Both the position numbers and the translations under genes were made by a program. Positions 16,578 to 25,944 of a stretch of DNA of 28,498 nt are shown here, one piece after another (the first letter of the stretch is position 1; each line of letters begins with the position of its first letter). The notes under the pieces were generated by a model that was given only the letters and a program-made list of their open reading frames with translations, was not told where the DNA came from and searched no databases. The DNA comes from Methanomassiliicoccaceae archaeon UBA404 (GTDB lineage Archaea; Thermoplasmatota; Thermoplasmata; Methanomassiliicoccales; Methanomethylophilaceae). The stretch is from assembly GCA_002498605.1 (NCBI GenBank), contig DAHY01000041.1, forward strand, positions 4,123 to 32,620, given 5' to 3'.

Positions 16578-19328
16578 ATGAAGGGTATCGAAGATGAATG
16601 TTACAAGCCCCTATGGGATTGGGTGAGCAGGGCAAGGAACAGCGGCACACCGTGGGAGGAAATAAAATCCAAGGCCGATTCCACATCCGGCGGCGTCAAT
16701 TTCATTGAATATAACATTGAAAATAATTTCTGGCCCGAGGATTCGGCACAGGTGTGGCTGAGCATTGCAGAGGGGGTGCTCAACATCGAATCAAAAGCGG
16801 GTGACGCCATCAAAAGAGCGGAAAGTTCCACGATATACGGTCACGATCAGAAGAATACGCTTAAAGTCCCTTCGGAAGAGGATTCCAGCTGGTTTCTTTA
16901 TAAACAAAAATTAAAGAAAAAAGGTTTCAAAAATATTGAAACAATAGAAGCCGAGTGTCTGAATATATTGAATAATCTTAATTCTGACACAAAGGGGGAA
17001 CCCGTTAAAGGTATGGTTGTGGGAAATGTACAGTCGGGTAAAACGGCCAATATGACAGGACTTATTGCGATGGCGGCGGATTACGGGTGGAACATATTCA
17101 TAGTCCTGTCGGGAACCATAGACAGTCTTAGAGTTCAGACCCGAGACAGGATGTACAACGACCTGGACAATACCAACGGGAGACTGAAGTGGAACACGAT
17201 TAACCATATGAGTCCCGACAATCAGGATCATCCCCCCGAACGGATAAAGCTGGGTGCGAACAGCATAGAAAGGTACCTTACAATATGTTTAAAAAATAAA
17301 AAAAGGCTTCAGGATGTGCTTCGCTGGATCAATAAAGACACCAATAAAAAAAGACAGATGAAGATTTTGGTCATCGATGATGAAGCCGATCATGCCAGCG
17401 TCAATACGGCGCCGTTCGATGAGGAGCGCAAGACAATCAACAGGCTGATTTTGAACCTGATTGACGGGAAGACTCACGCAGGAGAAAAGGAAGGGGATTA
17501 TGCGGCGATGAATTATATCGCATACACCGCGACGCCGTATGCAAATTTCCTCAGCGAAGGTTCGGAAGAATCGCTTTACCCCCGTAATTTCATAACCCTC
17601 CTTTCGCCTCCCGACGTATATTTCGGACCCAGTGAATTATACGGATACAATGATCTGCCCGGCCTGAGCATAATAAACACATACGAAGACACGGACAAAT
17701 CGATAAAAAGTTTGCACGACGGCAAAACGGAAGAGTTGCCCGAGGGATTGAAGGACGCAATATGCTGGTTTATAAGCTGTGTCGGTGTTCTGAGGAAACA
17801 GGATTTTAAAAAGCCCGTAAGTATGTTGATACACACCAGTGTTGCCACGGAACACCACGATAACGTGGCAAACGCCGTGCGTACGTATCTGGAGAACGAG
17901 AAAAGCGAAATTCTTGAACGTTGCGAATGGATATATTCAGAGCAAACCTCCGATTTCTCAAAATCGCAGTTTCAGTTCGAATACCCCGAATACGGCGAAT
18001 CGGATAATTTAAAAGACTATCCCCCGTTCGATGAAATACGAAAGTTCGTTGAAGAATTGATAGACAGGCCTTCCGGCCACATCAGATTTGACGATAATGC
18101 CGAAAGGATATACCATAAAGGCATTCATCTATGCATCGACAACAGCTCGGGATTAACCCTGAGCGATGATGAAGACGCACTACCCAGACTATTGTATCCC
18201 GGGCCTGGGGATGTCAATGTACCCAATACCCCTGCTTTTATTGTGGTGGGGGGAAACACGCTTTCCAGAGGATTGACGGTTGAAGGTCTCGTAAGCACAT
18301 ATTTTGCCAGACCCGTCAGTCAGGCCGATACTCTGATGCAAATGGGGCGATGGTTCGGATACAGAAAAGAATACGAACTGCTTCCGAGAATCTGGATGTC
18401 CGAAAATTCAAAAAAGTCTTTCGAAGAACTGGTAATTCTCGACAACTCTCTCAGGGAATTCATACGTGAAAATTACAATTTCATGACGCCGGAAGAATTT
18501 CCGCCCAAAGTTCGGAAATTTCCGAAGTCTTCTTATCTCAAACGGGTAACATCCGCCGTTAAAATGAGGGGTGCCGTTGAAACCGATTACGATTTCGATG
18601 GTACGATGGTGGAGACCACAAGTTTTGACAAAAACCCGGAGCATCTGCTGAACAATATTCGGATTACGGAGAATTTTATCAAATCTCTCGGCTGTAAACC
18701 CGAAAAATCAGAACATGTCGAAGCCCTGGTATGGCGTGAAATAGACGGTAATACCGTATTCAATAATTTCCTTGCGAAATTTAAATTCAGCGGCCGACAG
18801 AAAAATTTCAACGAACTCGAATCGATGAAAGCCTGGATTAACAATAAAACCGATTCCTATCATTGGAATGTGATATTGGCTGGTATCGGGAAAAGCAGAC
18901 ACGAACCCTGGTGTATCACCGAAGATATCCGTATAAATAAAGTGGAGAGAAACACCACGTACGAAAAAGACGATTCCGTTTACATAGGATCGTCCCTTTC
19001 GTCGCCCAAAGACAGAATTGCAGACGTACAATCAAGTACACTCCGCGAAACCTCCCCGTCGGAAGAAGTTTACGAAACGATGCTGTCTTCCGGTTATATA
19101 AGATCCAATTGGAGAACCGTAAGGAAAAACGGAGGGTTGCGCGACACACCCGTTTTGATGATATACTGTATTTCAAAAGATTCCGAACCCACCAGTAAAA
19201 ACAGATTCAAACTGAACGTGGAAGAGGATATCATAGGTATTACAGTAATCATGCCGGGAGTGAAAGCAACAAAGGCCGCCGAAGCCAGGCATCTGCAGCT
19301 GTCTCCCGCTTATTTCGAGGAGAGGTAA
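16578..19328 (+). CDS. Z1-domain superfamily II helicase/ATPase
   Basis: A 916-residue protein with the Z1 domain. Walker A is GNVQSGKT (149-156), motif Ia follows in FIVLSGTIDSLRVQT, the DEAD-like box is VIDDEADHAS (D267-H272), motif III is AYTATPYANFL, and motifs V/VI are GGNTLSRGLTVEGL and QMGRWFGYR (about 588-594). The C-terminal 300 residues are family-specific. Z1 proteins are SF2 ATPases linked to GHKL (MutL/MORC-like) proteins in restriction-type defence systems, where they probably move on DNA. ATG 16578 fits a leaderless start from the TATA box at 16542-16554. The GHKL gene begins 2 nt after its stop. Confidence 0.92.
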   Translation: MKGIEDECYKPLWDWVSRARNSGTPWEEIKSKADSTSGGVNFIEYNIENNFWPEDSAQVWLSIAEGVLNIESKAGDAIKRAESSTIYGHDQKNTLKVPSEEDSSWFLYKQKLKKKGFKNIETIEAECLNILNNLNSDTKGEPVKGMVVGNVQSGKTANMTGLIAMAADYGWNIFIVLSGTIDSLRVQTRDRMYNDLDNTNGRLKWNTINHMSPDNQDHPPERIKLGANSIERYLTICLKNKKRLQDVLRWINKDTNKKRQMKILVIDDEADHASVNTAPFDEERKTINRLILNLIDGKTHAGEKEGDYAAMNYIAYTATPYANFLSEGSEESLYPRNFITLLSPPDVYFGPSELYGYNDLPGLSIINTYEDTDKSIKSLHDGKTEELPEGLKDAICWFISCVGVLRKQDFKKPVSMLIHTSVATEHHDNVANAVRTYLENEKSEILERCEWIYSEQTSDFSKSQFQFEYPEYGESDNLKDYPPFDEIRKFVEELIDRPSGHIRFDDNAERIYHKGIHLCIDNSSGLTLSDDEDALPRLLYPGPGDVNVPNTPAFIVVGGNTLSRGLTVEGLVSTYFARPVSQADTLMQMGRWFGYRKEYELLPRIWMSENSKKSFEELVILDNSLREFIRENYNFMTPEEFPPKVRKFPKSSYLKRVTSAVKMRGAVETDYDFDGTMVETTSFDKNPEHLLNNIRITENFIKSLGCKPEKSEHVEALVWREIDGNTVFNNFLAKFKFSGRQKNFNELESMKAWINNKTDSYHWNVILAGIGKSRHEPWCITEDIRINKVERNTTYEKDDSVYIGSSLSSPKDRIADVQSSTLRETSPSEEVYETMLSSGYIRSNWRTVRKNGGLRDTPVLMIYCISKDSEPTSKNRFKLNVEEDIIGITVIMPGVKATKAAEARHLQLSPAYFEER

Positions 19329-19330
19329 CT

Positions 19331-21388
19331 TTGGATATACAGATCCTTGAACAGGGACGGATGTCCCAATCCGGCAAATCACTTATTGATTCGATTCAGG
19401 CAAGATCCATAGGGGGATTGGATCTGCTGATACGGGAATCCGTGCAGAACAGTCTGGATGCAAGTTTAAAAAGAGAGCCCAAGACCAGGGTCGATATGGA
19501 TTTTATAACAGGGGTTTTCAAAGCCAGGGAATTTAATGCGGAGTTCGAACACATAACGGAAAGACTGAACGGAAGATATCCCGGCGAAAATTACAATTTC
19601 ATTGCCGTAAAGGATTCCAATACTTACGGACTTACGGGTTCGAATGACATAAATTCTGACGAATCAAGGTTGCAGAGTCTCGTATATCATATAAGCAAAA
19701 AGCAGACCGAAGAAGGGTCCGGCGGATCATGGGGATTGGGTAAAACTGTGTTTTTCGGAATAGGGATGGGACTGGTCATCTTTTACAGCAGAACTTTCGA
19801 AAACGGGGAATATATATCAAAATTGGCGGCGACTCTTTTTGAAGATAAAGACGGCAATCCTTTGGTTGCCGAAGAAAATCCCAGAGGGATATCGTTCTTC
19901 GGAAAATACGAAGACGGCATCGAGTTCCCCACAGAAAGAAGCGTAACCGTTCCTATTAACGATGAGTCGTACATAAGGAATTTCTTGCAGATATTCGGCA
20001 TAAGCCCGTATGAGAACGAAAAGACGGGCACCACGATAATAATTCCGTACGTTCTTCCCGAAAGACTATTGGAAGAGGTAAGGCCCATACATGACGAAGA
20101 CGCGGATTGCAGGGATCCGGTGTGGGTTTCGTCGATTGAAGCATATTTCAAAATAGCTCTTCAAAGATGGTATTTTCCGCGACTGGCCAATCCCGAGTAT
20201 CAGGGTTCGTGGTTAAAGGCATGCATCAACGGGGATTGCATATCAAGAGAAAAGATGCATCCGATTTTTCAGCTTTATCAGGGACTTTACAACGTAACTT
20301 TGAACAACAACCAACCTGCTAAACTGTTGGATAAGTTTGAATACGAAAAAATAGAGATAACAACCAACAGGGTCGACGGGCAGGTCGCAGGATATGTGGG
20401 TGCCGCACTTGTAGACGTCGGCGACCTGAATCTTACAAACGAATATTACAGGAACATATATTCCTACGTCGGGAAATACGATGCCGCATTGGGGTCGCCC
20501 GTTGTGACATTCACCCGGAACGCGGGGATGCTGATCAGATATGAAACCGAAAACAGCAAATGGGTTCCCAGGTTTGAAAACTCGGACGAAAACAAGACTT
20601 TGATTGCGGTGTTCAGACTGGCTTCGGACAAAAAACTCAAGGACGGATCTTCGTTGGAAGAATATGTCCGCGGCAGCGAAAAAAGCGATCACAACAACTG
20701 GGAGGACTACAGACAGTCCGATGTCATTGAAAAACTGTCCGGCAATACGGGAAGAAAATTGAGAGATGCGTTTATTGCGAAAGATGATGTCATCGAATTG
20801 CGTGAGCGTTCAAACCTCTCGGGATTGTTCGCGGAAATACTCCTCCCCGAACGCATGTCGTCGGCGGATACGTCATACGATAAACAGACCGATTCACCCC
20901 GCGCCGCAGGTACGCGCCGTAAACAGAAACTAAAATCGGGGTATAAATCGAGACTGGATGTGGAAACATCCGTTTTAGAAAACGATTTGCGCGTTATTGA
21001 GTTTTACCTGAGATCGGATTCCTTATCAAAGACGGCGGAAATATACTTCGAGGTCAACAGCGAAAGGGGTTCCGTCAGTTGCGCCGAGTGGGAAACCGAA
21101 TTCGATACAAGGTTTCCGCTATCTGTGATATCTTTCGAACTGAGCGTCCCGTCGGAGAAAAACGGTAAATCCGACTTCCATGCGGACAGGTTTGATTTTT
21201 CCCGCAAAGTATGTGTTTTCGACGGACATACCGTTATTGCCAAAAAAAGTGAAAAAGGCGCTGTTTACAGTATGTATGTTCAGTCGGAGAAACCAGGTTT
21301 TGAATTCAAAGGACGTCTCTCGGTAAAAAGCGACATTCAATCAACATCTTTTGAAATCAAACACGTTTCGCCGGGGGTGTTGGAATGA
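19331..21388 (+). CDS. MutL/MORC-like GHKL ATPase
   Basis: A 685-residue protein with an N-terminal GHKL ATP-binding fold: N box E36SVQN40SLD43A, G1 box VKD95SNTYG100LTG (N replaces the first Gly of DxGxG), and G2 box GGSWGLGKTVFF (131-142). A transducer-like region follows, then a basic linker (about 530-545) and a beta-rich C-terminal domain. Bacterial relatives are the MutL/MORC-type ATPases of Z1-containing restriction systems, thought to clamp around DNA on binding ATP. The start is TTG 19331, with GAGGAGAGG (19317-19325) five bases before it; no ATG fits the conserved N-terminus as well. It overlaps the next gene by ATGA. Confidence 0.88.
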   Translation: MDIQILEQGRMSQSGKSLIDSIQARSIGGLDLLIRESVQNSLDASLKREPKTRVDMDFITGVFKAREFNAEFEHITERLNGRYPGENYNFIAVKDSNTYGLTGSNDINSDESRLQSLVYHISKKQTEEGSGGSWGLGKTVFFGIGMGLVIFYSRTFENGEYISKLAATLFEDKDGNPLVAEENPRGISFFGKYEDGIEFPTERSVTVPINDESYIRNFLQIFGISPYENEKTGTTIIIPYVLPERLLEEVRPIHDEDADCRDPVWVSSIEAYFKIALQRWYFPRLANPEYQGSWLKACINGDCISREKMHPIFQLYQGLYNVTLNNNQPAKLLDKFEYEKIEITTNRVDGQVAGYVGAALVDVGDLNLTNEYYRNIYSYVGKYDAALGSPVVTFTRNAGMLIRYETENSKWVPRFENSDENKTLIAVFRLASDKKLKDGSSLEEYVRGSEKSDHNNWEDYRQSDVIEKLSGNTGRKLRDAFIAKDDVIELRERSNLSGLFAEILLPERMSSADTSYDKQTDSPRAAGTRRKQKLKSGYKSRLDVETSVLENDLRVIEFYLRSDSLSKTAEIYFEVNSERGSVSCAEWETEFDTRFPLSVISFELSVPSEKNGKSDFHADRFDFSRKVCVFDGHTVIAKKSEKGAVYSMYVQSEKPGFEFKGRLSVKSDIQSTSFEIKHVSPGVLE

Positions 21389-22338
21389 AATCCAACAGAA
21401 TATCTTTTTTTAATAGGCTGGAAGACACCGATTTGTTGAGAAAAATAAAATTTTCGGCAACCCCTTACGAAGCATCTTACGAATTCAAAGATCAGAAAGT
21501 GGAGCTGAGTTTAAAACCCGATGATTATGACCTCAGAAAATTCAACGTATCGGACGAGAAAGCATTATGGAATATATCCAAAGACGGTTTATTTCTGAGG
21601 AGGACAATACAGATTAAGCACCCTGAATTGTTATTCGACGATTCGGGAATAACGGATCGAAATTCGATATTGGGCATCGCGGCCGTATGTGTTTCAACGG
21701 AATCCGACCGGTTGGAGGTATTCGGAATATGTGAACTGAATTCTGAAAACGATGCGGTAAACATACCGTTCAAATTTGAACTGTCCCCCGGGAAATACCG
21801 CGGAAATGTCATCATTAAAACAATTCTGTATCTGGTTGAAAACAATGAGGAACAGTCGAGGTTTCCGAAGCAGTCGGGCACTGTATTGGGGTCATTGGAT
21901 GAATTTCACATGATTTTGTCCGATGACAGACAATTATTCCCCGTGTACGAAGTATCGGAGCCCGATTCGCCTCTGTGGTGGGCTGTCTGCAACTGGAGCG
22001 ATATCGAAGAAGACGCCTTTGTTTCCGAGAATATTGCCGTGGTTTTCAACAATTCGCACCCCATGTACAAATATATCGAATACACAAGTGTAAACAAAGA
22101 TTTCAATAAAGGTTATCTTGCGGAAATAATGTCCTCGGCAATACAAGTCATCATTGAAAAAATGAAAGAATCCGTCGAAGAGTGGGACAGGATTGTTTCA
22201 AACGCAACGTTCAGGGAAGGCACAATCGCGTTCATGATAAAATACATGAAAGACACCTTCGAATGGGACTTTTCATCCCCGGAGTTAACCGCGAAAACAG
22301 TCAGGGCACATATATATTCCAGGATGATGTTAAAATGA
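21385..22338 (+). CDS. Unknown protein of the Z1/GHKL operon
   Basis: I do not recognise this 317-residue protein. Its first 190 residues are predicted beta-rich (alternating strands such as ILGIAAVCVSTESDRLEVFGIC and NVIIKTILYLVE); the last 100 are helical, with conserved-looking WWAVCNWSDI and a C-terminal AHIYSRMMLK. No PD-(D/E)XK motif stands out, although the corresponding place in bacterial MZA operons is often held by a DUF4420 PD-(D/E)XK protein. It starts with ATG overlapping the stop of the GHKL gene and ends in the same way against the next gene, so it is almost certainly a subunit of the same system. Confidence 0.8.
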   Translation: MKSNRISFFNRLEDTDLLRKIKFSATPYEASYEFKDQKVELSLKPDDYDLRKFNVSDEKALWNISKDGLFLRRTIQIKHPELLFDDSGITDRNSILGIAAVCVSTESDRLEVFGICELNSENDAVNIPFKFELSPGKYRGNVIIKTILYLVENNEEQSRFPKQSGTVLGSLDEFHMILSDDRQLFPVYEVSEPDSPLWWAVCNWSDIEEDAFVSENIAVVFNNSHPMYKYIEYTSVNKDFNKGYLAEIMSSAIQVIIEKMKESVEEWDRIVSNATFREGTIAFMIKYMKDTFEWDFSSPELTAKTVRAHIYSRMMLK

Positions 22339-23057
22339 ATTGGAAAAGAATGTCCAGGGGCGATGCGTCTTCTTTGGCAAAAGAGTGGGATTCTCTTAAC
22401 GGAGAGGAGGTTCTGAACAGGATGGACGCACATTCCGAATCATTGCCCGTATCGCCTAAAAATTACAGAATGATGCATTTTGATATTCTGGAATTTTACG
22501 AAGAATCCCGGGATACGGTACAGGGGGGCCCCAAAGAAAAGTACAATTCCGATTTGGATTTCGGACTGAAATTGTATGAATATCTCAATGAAAAACACGG
22601 AATGGATGCCGTAACAGCCTCCGACGACGACGTATGGCGCTACATGCAGATGGAGGTCGTTCCCGCAATCATATTCGACAGATGGCCCGCCGATGACGTC
22701 CGAGGCAATATCAACGATGAAAGATTCTGGAAAAACTCCAGGCGTATCTGGTTGAAAACGCTTTGGTGGTATGTGCACCTCTCCCTGCAAAACGACTCAT
22801 TGACGGAAACCCGAAAAATACTGTCCGAAAACAATTCCGACACTATATCTCAGCTTGTTGAAAGATCGGGGGTCGGATACAGAATAGATTTGTACCGTGA
22901 AATAATGAAAAGACTCTATCTGTCCGAGTCCTCCGATCGTAATCTTCTGCGTAAAGTCCTCAAGTTAAACGTTGTTCATTGCGCAACCATCGAACCTCTG
23001 CTGTTCGCTTCAGGTCTGGGCGAATACGTAGAGAATCTGTTTGCGTATTTCGAATGA
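22335..23057 (+). CDS. DUF6339-like protein of the Z1/GHKL operon
   Basis: From ATG 22335 the product is 240 residues and mostly helical. The central block DDDVWRYMQMEVVPAIIFDRW (98-117) and INDERFWKNSRRIWLKTLWWYVHLSL (126-151), rich in Trp and Arg, resembles DUF6339 proteins that accompany Z1/GHKL defence genes; this is recognition from memory. The reading frame is open upstream to 22182, but ATG 22335 forms an ATGA overlap with the preceding stop and is the natural start. It is the last gene of the operon. No catalytic motif is evident. A role in assembly or DNA binding is possible. Confidence 0.7.
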   Translation: MNWKRMSRGDASSLAKEWDSLNGEEVLNRMDAHSESLPVSPKNYRMMHFDILEFYEESRDTVQGGPKEKYNSDLDFGLKLYEYLNEKHGMDAVTASDDDVWRYMQMEVVPAIIFDRWPADDVRGNINDERFWKNSRRIWLKTLWWYVHLSLQNDSLTETRKILSENNSDTISQLVERSGVGYRIDLYREIMKRLYLSESSDRNLLRKVLKLNVVHCATIEPLLFASGLGEYVENLFAYFE

Positions 23058-23324
23058 TCTCCGAACAGATTGCCCATTCGCCCGATGTTCTCCTTTGTAT
23101 GACAATTCCGATTCCGGACCGATTGCCGAGACACAGATATGTTTTGAGAGGCGCGGATGTATTCGGATAATCGTAGGTGGCGTAGCATATCGCATAAACG
23201 CATTTCCGGACAAAGGGGGACAATCGCCCTCTTTATCCGCGGACAGATCGGATCAATGCACGATTGAATAAAATATCGAACGAGTGACAGAGCATGCAGA
23301 GTCATATGGTGCGGAAAGACAGTG

Positions 23325-23486
23325 ATGTCGGCATATGATTTGAAAAATAAGAAAGAATGTGGAACAATAAGCATTCATTTGAAAAATTTTTATGCAGAAA
23401 TTACGGGCAATCCATACTTTGAAAGTTTTCAACAAACACAGTGCAAAAACCCCGTGGAATATCTCATTCGCGCCTCAACCGGATAA
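23325..23486 (+). CDS. Small ORF, doubtful
   Basis: A 53-codon ORF (MSAYDLKNKK...VEYLIRASTG) with an amino-acid composition more like real protein than its surroundings, including GNPYFESF. It has no clear Shine-Dalgarno or nearby TATA box and I recognise no family. It might be a small gene, the remnant of a larger one, or chance. Confidence 0.2.
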   Translation: MSAYDLKNKKECGTISIHLKNFYAEITGNPYFESFQQTQCKNPVEYLIRASTG

Positions 23487-23827
23487 CGGGATTGAAACTT
23501 AAGGCCTCGGGGATTATCGTTATAAAATTTATTATAAGATCCTGTGTCTGAATTTAAAACCCGATCATATTACCGGATATGAATCGATGCTCCTACAATC
23601 AGAATAACGAACTAAAAATCCGTAATTGAAGATGTTGGATTGTTTACAAAATTTATGTTTTGATTTTTAAGTAATTTATTGTCTGTAACCAACGGAGAAC
23701 ATAATAAAAACAGATATATTTTTTACTATGAGTAATTACAATTCTAACCAGATACATTAATTATACAGAATAGAAATCGTCGAATGTCCGGGTTAGATTG
23801 TAAAAAGGATAGTTTAAATTGCTATAG

Positions 23828-24050
23828 TATATAAACATAACGTGTAAAATTTCGGAAACACGTCAAAACAGAAAGATTCCTTCGTTAATGAAGTTCATTT
23901 CCGGTTTGGATTGTTCCTATCAGGTTGCAGTAATTAGGCCATGGGCCGGAAATGCAACACTGTTCAATATTGCTATAATCCGACACTTGAAAGCTGATGG
24001 AGAAAGCCAAGTCGACTTAAAAAAATACAAGGTGTCCCGCAGTTAATTTT
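23828..24050 (+). ncRNA. Candidate structured RNA with own promoter
   Basis: TATATAAA (23828-23835) predicts a start near 23858, where ACGTGT/ACACGT (23840-23845, 23858-23863) forms an inverted repeat. Downstream, CATTTCCGG (23896-23904) pairs perfectly with CCGGAAATG (23946-23954). A competing nested hairpin uses ATTG/CAAT (23910-23913, 23965-23968), CAG/CTG, GTTGCA/TGCAAC (23924-23929, 23953-23958) and GGCC/GGCC at the tip. ACTTG/CAAGT pairs at 23985-24012, and a T-rich end lies at 24043-24050. No ORF covers it. I recognise no known RNA family, and expression is unproven. Confidence 0.35.
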
Positions 24051-24445
24051 GTTATGATGAGAAAAGTGGCGGATGTCGGAATATATTTCGAACAGCGAAC
24101 AGAATATACGTCTTAATCCAAACTATAAAATCCGCATCGTATGTTAAAAAAATCGGATCTGAACTTTGTTCTATGACGTATTAAAATAAGAAAGATTCCG
24201 CATAATAATTTTATTCGCGCGTCGATATTCTATTGTTTGAAAAATTATCGTGAGCATCTGCAGAATAGAATTGCAGAATTATAGCTAGAATATAATCGAA
24301 CACATTTTAATCCCGATTCGACAGACTGTCCGGTTTAAGATGTAAAATCGTCCTTAAACGGCTTTTGGATAAAAGTCCCCCGGAATTGCGAAGCCGTATG
24401 TAAAATTCAGCATGAAGCAACGAGAGTCATCGTGTATAATCATAC

Positions 24446-25654
24446 TCACTTGTTACATTTCGGAGAATCCTGTGTCGAGGTTCGGACGTGTTCATCGAGT
24501 ATCGGTTTTATATTTTCAGCAATGGCTTTTATAACCGAAACGGTAACGGAATTTCCCAATTGCATGTACTTGCGGGTTTTGGGAACGGGGAATATGAAGT
24601 CTTCGGGAAATTTTTGCAATCGGGTCCATTCGTTCGGAGTCATAACTCTGATATTTTTTTTATTGAACGGCCGTTTGGTCCGGGGATTGATATCGGGTAA
24701 TTCGGTGCGTTCATCATAAAGCAGGTTCCTTTCTCTGCCCATTCCTCCGCAGATTACGGCACTCGCTATATCGGACGGCTCTTTGATGAGATAGCCGAAA
24801 CCCTGCCCCTTCGATTCATGATTTTTTCTGTGTCTTTCCAGTGTTTGGAAATACTGTTCGCTCAGGAAGTAAGAACAGTCGACGGGATCCTTTTCCAGGA
24901 TATCTTTGAGAGTTTTGGTGACTTTTTTCGAATCGGGGAATTTGAAGTTCTTCGAATCAATTTCGTTTCTGAAAGCCACTATGTACACCCGTTCTCTGTT
25001 TTGCGGAGTATCGTAATGTTTACTGTTTAGAACATCCCAGTATGGCGTGTAACCGATTTCTTTGAAAGATTTCAAAATCGTTTTGAAAGTCCTGCCCTTG
25101 TCAATGGAAATCAATCCTTTGACATTTTCACAGAATATGACCATGGGCCTCTTGTCATTGCATATCCGGATTATGTCATAAAACAGCGTTCCCCGCGTTT
25201 CATCCCTGAATCCTTTTTTGTAACCTGCATTACTGAATGCCTGACACGGAAATCCTGCCATGCATATGTCAAAATCCGGAATGGATTTCGAATCTATCGC
25301 GGTTATGTCCCCCTCGACTGTTTCAGGGGTTTGAAAATTGGCCATATACGTTTTGACAGCATTGGAATCGATTTCCGAGGCCATCTTTACTTCAAAATTT
25401 TCACCGAAAGCCTGTTGAAAACCGAGTCGGATGCCACCTATGCCCGCAAAAAGATCGATTGCTCCGTACCTGGAACGATTATCGGTTGTTATTTCATTGT
25501 TTTCGATATTACAATCATAAAATTCCGTATCGGAAGAAGGAATCTGTTTTTTTGTAGACGAAGGTTCCGAACGGTAATCAATCACATGGGAAAAATTGAT
25601 TTTAGAATCAGGATTATTCTTTTCAGTATCGGAAGCGGTATTGTAATTATTCAT
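24446..25654 (-). CDS. C5-cytosine DNA methyltransferase 1
   Basis: A 402-residue DNA (cytosine-5) methyltransferase. SAM-binding motif I is AIDLFAGIGGIRLGF (65-79), the catalytic motif IV is AGFPC137QAFSNAGYKKGFRDE, motif VI ENVKGL, motif VIII TPQNRERVYIVAF, and motifs IX/X include MTPNEWTRLQKFP and QLGNSVTVSVI. A 62-residue polar N-terminal extension has no known domain. The target-recognition region between motifs VIII and IX is short. The catalytic region is close to methyltransferase 2 (AGFPCQAFS-AGYKKGFRDE in both), so they are paralogues. They are divergent, as expected when two enzymes protect the two strands of one asymmetric site. Confidence 0.93.
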   Translation of the reverse strand: MNNYNTASDTEKNNPDSKINFSHVIDYRSEPSSTKKQIPSSDTEFYDCNIENNEITTDNRSRYGAIDLFAGIGGIRLGFQQAFGENFEVKMASEIDSNAVKTYMANFQTPETVEGDITAIDSKSIPDFDICMAGFPCQAFSNAGYKKGFRDETRGTLFYDIIRICNDKRPMVIFCENVKGLISIDKGRTFKTILKSFKEIGYTPYWDVLNSKHYDTPQNRERVYIVAFRNEIDSKNFKFPDSKKVTKTLKDILEKDPVDCSYFLSEQYFQTLERHRKNHESKGQGFGYLIKEPSDIASAVICGGMGRERNLLYDERTELPDINPRTKRPFNKKNIRVMTPNEWTRLQKFPEDFIFPVPKTRKYMQLGNSVTVSVIKAIAENIKPILDEHVRTSTQDSPKCNK

Positions 25655-25703
25655 TGTTATATATTCTCCGATGCGATGGGGAAATCGAAATACGCAAAGG
25701 ATG

Positions 25704-25766
25704 CGGTAACTGTTTCGCCGATTTCCGCACGAATGCCGTTGTTTGAATCGGCAACGGCAGTTACCG
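25704..25766. promoter_or_regulatory. Nested inverted repeats between the two methyltransferase genes
   Basis: CGGTAACTG (25704-25712) pairs with CAGTTACCG (25758-25766), 9 of 9. Inside, TGCCGTTG (25734-25741) pairs with CAACGGCA (25752-25759), 8 of 8, and GCCGATT (25717-25723) with AATCGGC (25746-25752). The stems overlap, so they compete. The region lies 50-112 nt upstream of methyltransferase 1 and may be a leader switch or an operator. Confidence 0.5.
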
Positions 25767-25914
25767 ATTGATTATTGTCATGCATTTTATGATTCAAAAA
25801 TTTATGTCAGATATAAAGAGATTGGCTATTATCGGACGAGGGAATTCAATAAAAGAACAAGAGGGAATTTTAGAATTCCGTATTCGCCCGATTCGGAGTA
25901 CCCTCCCAGAAAGA

Positions 25915-25934
25915 TATATAATTCAATATTGAAT
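25915..25934 (+). promoter_or_regulatory. TATA box and 14-nt palindrome at the methyltransferase 2 start
   Basis: TATATA (25915-25920) is directly followed by the perfect palindrome ATTCAATATTGAAT (25921-25934), which ends 10 nt before ATG 25945. A further inverted repeat GGAATT-TTAG-AATTCC lies at 25864-25879. A protein bound at the palindrome would block initiation, so self-control of the methyltransferase is plausible. Confidence 0.55.
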
Positions 25935-25944
25935 GGTAAACGCA

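Larger units (their letters stand above)
23058..24445. other. 1.4-kb AT-rich non-coding interval inside the defence island
   Basis: Between the Z1 operon and the leftward methyltransferase there is no long ORF on either strand. The interval holds one 53-codon ORF (23325-23486) and a promoter followed by a cluster of inverted repeats (23828-24050), listed separately. AGAAAGATTCC occurs twice (23870-23880 and near 24190). From about 24060 to 24430 I see only short AT-rich sequence. It may be the scar of lost genes or harbour RNA genes. Confidence 0.5.

Noticed and set aside
23488..23498. GGGATTGAAAC, like the 3' end of many CRISPR repeats
   Set aside because: It occurs once; no second copy at spacer distance and no cas gene in the window.
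23788..23799. CCGGGTTAGATT, like the T-arm of tRNA-Pyl
   Set aside because: The matching CCCGG strand, CUA anticodon arm and acceptor stem are absent, so it is a chance match.
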